A stretch of 64,000 nucleotides of DNA. Source: Acorus gramineus. Its lineage: Eukaryota; Streptophyta; Magnoliopsida; Acorales; Acoraceae. This document shows positions 58,942 through 64,000 of this stretch, piece by piece. Position numbers and translations under genes: made by a program. Positions within the stretch are counted from its first letter, which is position 1. Each line of letters starts with the position of its first letter. The notes under the pieces are model-generated. The model worked only from the letters and a program-made list of their open reading frames with translations. It was not told the origin of the DNA and ran no database searches. The stretch lies in contig JAUJYN010000069.1 in NCBI GenBank assembly GCA_030737835.1, forward strand, positions 246,758-310,757. Reading direction: 5' to 3'.

Positions 58942-60196
58942 GAGTCATGATACCCAGGTCCCAAAATATAAGTCTCACTCACAAACTTCATGAGGTGTCA
59001 TCCTATTATTGGTTGACTTGTTGACTTTTCAAAAAGAGTAAAATGTCAAAATACAAATATGCCATTCATTAAAAATCTTTCTCATTAATCCAAATCCTTT
59101 TTTTTTCTCAAATCAGTTACTAATTTTATGGATTTCAAAATTTGAATTTTGAAATCCTTACCTAGTAACTGAATTTTCTATTTCAGTTACACCCAAAACT
59201 TACTTAAATTACAATAAAACTTACCTAAATTATTATTTTTTTGTCAAAATTCAAACGGCTACTCTTTTTTTTTCAAATTATGTATATATTTTTTTAAGAA
59301 TGTTATTAACTAAACATTATAGCATTTAACAAACATCTTTTCAATTTACATAAATAAGATTATCTCTGAAAATAGAAATATATTTCCTAAATATTTACAT
59401 CATTTACAATTATTTGTTGTATTTACATAAACATTGTTACATTTAGGTAAATGTAACATTACAGCTACATTTACATAACTATTTTACATTCCATACAATG
59501 TTTAAACAATTTTAAAGAGATACTCTCTTCAATAGTCAGTTACATTTTATGAAAAAAATCAAACACCTTTTTTGTTATGAGTTACATTTAACAAATATTA
59601 CATGAACTATTTGATTCATTTTCATAAAAACTGTTACATTTATATAAATGTAACATAATAGTTACATTTACCTATATGTTTTACATTCCATGCAATGTTT
59701 AAACAATTTTAAACCGATCCTCTATTCAATAGTCACTTACATTTTATGAAAAATATCAAACACCTTTTTTGTTATGAGTTACATTTAACAAATATTACAT
59801 GAACTATTTAATTCATTTTAATGAAAATTGTTACATTTACATAAATGTAACATAACGGTTACATTTACCAAATGTAATTACCAGATGTTTTACATTCTAT
59901 ACAATATACCTGTAGTTGACACATTTATGAATGTAACAAATATAAATTAATACATGCATGCGGTTGACAGTTACATTTACGAATGTAACAAAAACAACAC
60001 AAATTTGAAAAATGACTATTTACATTGTCAACAATGTAGCAGTAGCATCAAACAAACTACCCCCATATAAAATGTAACAATATCAATTGTTACATTTAGA
60101 TATTGAGACAAAAACAAATCAAACTGTGAAAAATGACATTCAATACATAAAAAAAATCGTGTTTAAATTTAAAACAATAAGCAAAATACAACTCGA

Positions 60197-60502
60197 TTAC
60201 AAATCTAATAATGTCAAACTTGATTCAAGAGACATTGAGGTGACATCCAAATCGAAAAAAAAGGGGTTGTTCTGGGCGTCGATCTGCGGCGGAGGCGGTG
60301 GGAGAGGCGGCGTCGATCTACGACGAAGGATTGTGTACGCCGACGGCTTCCAAGAGACCATCTCGAAATCCTCCACCGCCATCGCCGTTGACGGCGGTGG
60401 GAGCTGGAGCTTCAGGTGGGACGGGAGGGTGTTGCGGCGGCGGAGAGCGGGGGGTTTGCCGTTGGCGTCGGATTTTTCTTCGTCGGTGACGATGGAACCC
60501 AT
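60197..60502 (-). pseudogene. Captured host exon fragment in MULE B
   Basis: The minus strand encodes MGSIVTDEEKSDANGKPPAL, then LKLQLPPPSTAMAVEDFEMV and a Pro-rich segment, starting at an ATG. GC content and codon order look like a genuine plant first exon, unlike the rest of the element. The VEDFEMVS..SAYT part resembles N-termini of uncharacterised plant proteins with an xFELxSLKxxxYTSL pattern (from memory, not checked). After about DAQNN the frame runs into A-rich element DNA, so it is a fragment. Confidence 0.4.
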
Positions 60503-60548
60503 TGAGAGAGAGTTTTTATTTTAATTTTATTTGGAAGGTTTTGAAGAG

Positions 60549-60551
<3 letters not shown>

Positions 60552-60593
<42 letters not shown>
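60552..60593. repeat. (GA)n microsatellite
   Basis: About 20 GA units inside MULE B, next to the captured fragment. Confidence 0.95.
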
Positions 60594-60597
<4 letters not shown>

Positions 60598-60869
60598 TTT
60601 TAATTTAGGTCGTTGATTTTTTTATATATATTTTTATTTTTAAAGGGTTTTGGCAATTATTGGGAGAGAATGAAAGAAGGAGATAATCATTAAGGATATA
60701 GTAGACAATGCACACTTGCCATATCATAGGGCCTGATTTAGAGCTTGTGGAGTTGGGGCCTAGGAATCATTATTGTTGTTTTATATATATAACCATAAGT
60801 TTCATTTGTCGCAGAGAATCAAACTCCGTACAACTGTGTCACACATACGTACAATTGTTTTATATAAAA

Positions 60870-62941
60870 GGAAATTTGCATTTATACCCCTATTAAATAT
60901 TAAATATGATATTTTGCATTATACCCCCTTAAAAAGCTGCAGCTATACCCTGAAAAAATCTTTCGTGTTGCAACTGTGCCCGTGAGGTTAAGTTCCGTCG
61001 GATGAAAGTGGAATATACCAGGAATATTCCATTAACGGCGTTAAATGCAAAATGAATTGACCAAACTACCATGTGGACCGTAGGGGCTTGAAAAATTGCA
61101 TTTATACCCCTGTGTCTGTCTGAAATTGCATCTATGCCCCTGTATCTGCCTCATGCTTATGAAACCCCTTTTCTTCAACCTCCAGACCTGCTGAAACCCT
61201 TTTTTCTCATCTTCTTCAATGATTGATTGAAAACCTTATAATTATTCAAAAGACTAAGATAGATAGTGTTTATTTGGGTTTCACTGACAGATTTTATTTT
61301 CCATAATAGAAAATCTATCAACAAACACTATTTCAATCATATAACCATACCAGAAAATAATCACAAAAATTTTGAACTAAAAAGGCAATGACTAATTGCC
61401 CCTAAAAAATTATGAAGTGTTAACTCCAGTTCCTTTCATTCTATTTGAAACCAGAAGTTAACTATTTCATTCTAAAGTGAAAAACAAAAGAAAAAACATT
61501 ACTAAAATAAAAAAAATTTGTTATGGTTGTTCATTTAAATTAAAAACATATTACAAAAAATAACATAATACAAAACTTTAACTATTAGTATTTCTATTTA
61601 TTTATTTAATCTTCTGTATAAATGACACAATAGTATTAAATATGAATTAAATGAAATAATCAAAATTACATGTTACAAAAAAAAAAACATAACGTGTTTG
61701 AAGACTTTAAATATCAAATTATATCTTCAATTTTATGTGAACATCATGCTAAGAGTGAGTTTTGCAACCTCCAGGCCTATTGAAACTCTTTTTTCTCATC
61801 TTCTTCAACATAAAAATAAAATATACAAGGATCTAGCTAAATTCTTCATGTTGAAAACCTTACAATTATTCAAAAGACTAAGATAGAATGATAGATAATG
61901 TTTATTTGAGTTTCATTGATAGATATTATTTTCTATAATAGAAAATATCAACAAACACTATTTCAATCATATAACCATACTAGAAAGTAAGGCATAATCA
62001 TCTTGACCATCATAGTGAAAAAAATATAAAAATATTGATTGACAAAATTTTCATGTCAGATGATCCTCAACATGTAGAATAAGCACCAATTAGCATAATG
62101 CACCACATAGAGACACAAAAACACCGATTGATTGTAGAATGAACAAAAAACAAAAACCACAAATTTTATTTCAATGTTGAGATTTCACGAACAAAAATCA
62201 AAAGACAATAGAATCTCTAGTTAGCATAATGAGAACCATATGGAACTCAACAATGATCCACTCCAAGCATAGAAGAACCAAGTAGAAATTTGATACTTTT
62301 TAGATAAACTGTTTAAACAACTGTCTTGATTTTAAAGTTGATATTACAAATGTTTCAAGAAAAAAAAAAGATCTATGTATATTTGTCTATTCAGCTACTT
62401 ATTTTTGTTGTTTAATAAACAAGATCACAATGATATGTGAAATATTTAAGCATTGAAAAATACAACAAGACATATGTTCTCTTATATGTTCTTATATGTT
62501 CTTTTTTCTGAGCCTTTATCAATCTTCCAAAACCCTCCATACCTAAAAATTAGATCAACATGAGTGTCCTATTCTAACTGCAATACAAAACAACATAACT
62601 TATATGTTCAGCCTTGGTAACGGAGACAGACGGAGGGGCACAGTTGTAACACGAAAGAAGTTTCCAGGGGTATAGAGGCAATTAGCTTTTCAATGGGGGT
62701 ATAACGCAAAATACCATATTTAACAGGGGTATAAATGCAAAATTCCATGGGGGTAAAAGAGACATTTCGTGGGGTAGAGTTAGGTTCGTAACCATGGTTG
62801 GTTCAGCCTTGGTAACGGAGACAGACGGAGGGGCACAGTTGCAACACGAAAGATTTTTCAGGGGTATAGATGCAATTAGCTTTTTAAGGGGGGTATAACG
62901 CAAAATATCATATTTAACAGGGGTATAAATGCAAAATTCCC
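60870..62941. mobile_element. Mutator-like element C, 2072 bp, with doubled right end
   Basis: Flanked by TATATAAAA (60861-60869 and 62942-62950). The left end GGAAATTTGCATTTATACCC matches the inverse of the right end GGGAATTTTGCATTTATACC, and similarity continues to AAAATCTTTCGTGTTGCAAC. The right terminal region occurs twice in tandem (about 62607-62743 and 62805-62941). Inside, about 61170-61365 and 61765-61990 repeat each other (ATTATTCAAAAGACTAAGAT). No transposase. Confidence 0.85.
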
Positions 62942-62950
62942 TATATAAAA

Positions 62951-63290
62951 CTATAATTAGTAAAAGAAAATCAATAAGTGTAACTTATTCTGCTTGCCTA
63001 TTACAACAAAAAAACAAAACACTTTGATTAATGACCTTCGCCTTGCAATGTTCTACATACAAAAAGAGATTACACCGATCGAGCAGCAAAGATGAGAAAT
63101 TTTAGAACCATTTGAAATGTCAAACATAATTATCAAAATAAAATAGATTCTCACAATGTCATGTAAAAAGCAAGCAGCAAGTACATGGATAATATAAAAG
63201 AAAATTTCTGAAAATGTGATCATAATTATTACTATCACGACTTTTTTTAAAACGTGATCAATGTCAAAAATTCTAGAAGTGACAGATCTT
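62951..63290. other. Intergenic sequence
   Basis: No gene seen between MULE C and the DUF247 promoter. Confidence 0.4.
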
Positions 63291-63532
63291 CAAACTGTCA
63301 TGACGTGCACAGGAAGCTACAATCCCTGCAAAACAAAAGCAAAAAAGAAAAAAAGAAAGAAAGAAAAAAAGCAAAGTGAGATTGTAATTAATATATAGCA
63401 AAAGCACAAATATGCCAATTAAAGGCTATACTAATCCTTGCTGTCTCACTTATTAGAGGAAAAACAATTGCTGATGCCCACCTCTTTATATATTAAACAA
63501 CAACAACAACAACAAAACTCATCAAAACAACA
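63291..63532 (+). promoter_or_regulatory. DUF247 promoter and leader, third copy
   Basis: CTTCAAACTGTCATGACGTG, AGCAAAGTGAGATTGTAATT and CCACCTCTTTATATATTAAA (TATA box about 63485-63493) match the copy before 30777. A CAACAACAACAACAAC leader runs to the ATG at 63533. Confidence 0.75.
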
Positions 63533-63844
63533 ATGGAACTTCTCCACAAGGTCTCCCCACTCCTCCTCGAGTCCGAATCGAACCTTCCCTTCTTCGTCCC
63601 CAAAGTAGTCTCCATCGGCCCGTACCACCACGGCAATGAACGCCTCGCCGCCATGGAGCGCTTCAAGATACAGTCCTTAACCATGTTCGACGACGACGCC
63701 CGCGAGAGGGTCTATGGCATGGCCGAGAGCGTGCGCAACAGGTACGAAATCGATCCGTCCGAAGAAATGGACCCCAACGAGTTCGCGATGATGCTGTTCC
63801 TCGACGCGTGCTTCATCGTTCACTTCATTTCTCGCGACCACCAG
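63533..63844 (+). CDS. UPF0481 / DUF247 protein, first exon, cut by window end
   Basis: 104 codons starting MELLHKVSPLLLESESN, then FFVPKVVSIGPYHHGNERLA and FAMMLFLDACFIVHFISRDH, ending CAG before GTATAC at 63845, a proper donor at the phase-0 position used by the paralogues. No internal stop. The frame would read through to 63910 if unspliced. The expected 72-bp exon 2 and the later exons (with the C-terminal membrane anchor) lie beyond the window. This copy has the best-preserved exon 1 and promoter, so it is the likeliest functional member here. Confidence 0.8.
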
Positions 63845-64000
63845 GTATACATGGAGTTTGGATACTCTGTGGGAAGAACACAAAATATTCCTTGCGTCAG
63901 AAAGACTTGAACCCTCTTTTAGTTTAGGGACCAGGTTAAAGTCCAACATTAACTAGTTGGACAATCTGATCGTCCAACTCATTTGTAATAGTTGGATTTC

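Larger units (their letters stand above)
58942..60775. mobile_element. Mutator-like element B, 1834 bp, same family as element A
   Basis: Flanked by the 9-bp repeat TTGTTTTAT (58933-58941 and 60776-60784). Ends are GAGTCATGATACCCAGG on the left and, inverted, CAATAATGATTCCTAGG on the right. The first ~220 bp are the reverse complement of the right end of element A. The middle (59400-60100) is packed with TGTAAC / GTTACA words as in A. The GC-rich segment at 60200-60510 has no counterpart in A and is probably captured host DNA. No transposase. Confidence 0.85.

Noticed and set aside
60087-60524. 145-codon plus-strand frame in MULE B
   Set aside because: It overlaps the better minus-strand exon-like frame and begins in A-rich repeat sequence; Gly/Arg-rich content is the shadow of the Pro-rich opposite strand.

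Overview
The window looks like nuclear DNA of a flowering plant. It is AT-rich and intron-bearing, packed with transposable elements, and carries UPF0481/DUF247 genes and a plant-type SAM-dependent methyltransferase. I cannot name the species. Few host genes are intact. Most of the window is a palimpsest of Helitron, MULE, MITE, LINE and LTR-element insertions, many nested, with target-site duplications that can be read directly.

Layout. 0-4 kb: a small MULE with 9-bp target duplications, a possible first exon behind a TATA box, and a broken minus-strand gene for a Pro/Met-rich protein. 4.6-8.7 kb: an ancient duplicated block ending in a two-exon methyltransferase gene (6611-8533). 8.7-11.5 kb: a decayed LINE, a MULE (9783-11228) and a second LINE scrap. 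11.9-24.8 kb: a 12.9-kb non-autonomous Helitron with broken fragments of three unrelated host genes: a DEAD-box helicase, the Nopp140/SRP40 C-terminus and a DUF707 protein. 25-30 kb: MITEs, a dispersed 90-bp minisatellite and a broken small membrane-protein gene. 30.8-35.7 kb: a four-exon DUF247 gene. 36-44.7 kb: a second copy of the duplicated block, whose methyltransferase is a pseudogene split by a solo LTR that itself holds a young Copia element. 45-49.7 kb: MITEs and a gag-only LTR element. 49.7-53.7 kb: a DUF247 pseudogene with two nested LTR elements between its TATA box and ATG. 53.8-58 kb: a LINE remnant split by a 2.6-kb solo LTR. 58.9-62.9 kb: two MULEs, the first sharing its termini with the MULE at 9.8 kb but carrying different cargo. 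63.5-63.9 kb: the first exon of a third DUF247 gene, cut off by the window end.

How it fits together. DUF247 and methyltransferase copies alternate (lost DUF247, methyltransferase, DUF247, methyltransferase pseudogene, DUF247 pseudogene, DUF247). This suggests tandem duplication of a two-gene unit, later torn apart by transposons. The three DUF247 copies share a TATA-bearing promoter and a (CAA)n leader, and two of them keep an in-frame 72-bp second exon. I found no tRNA, rRNA, CRISPR or complete autonomous element.
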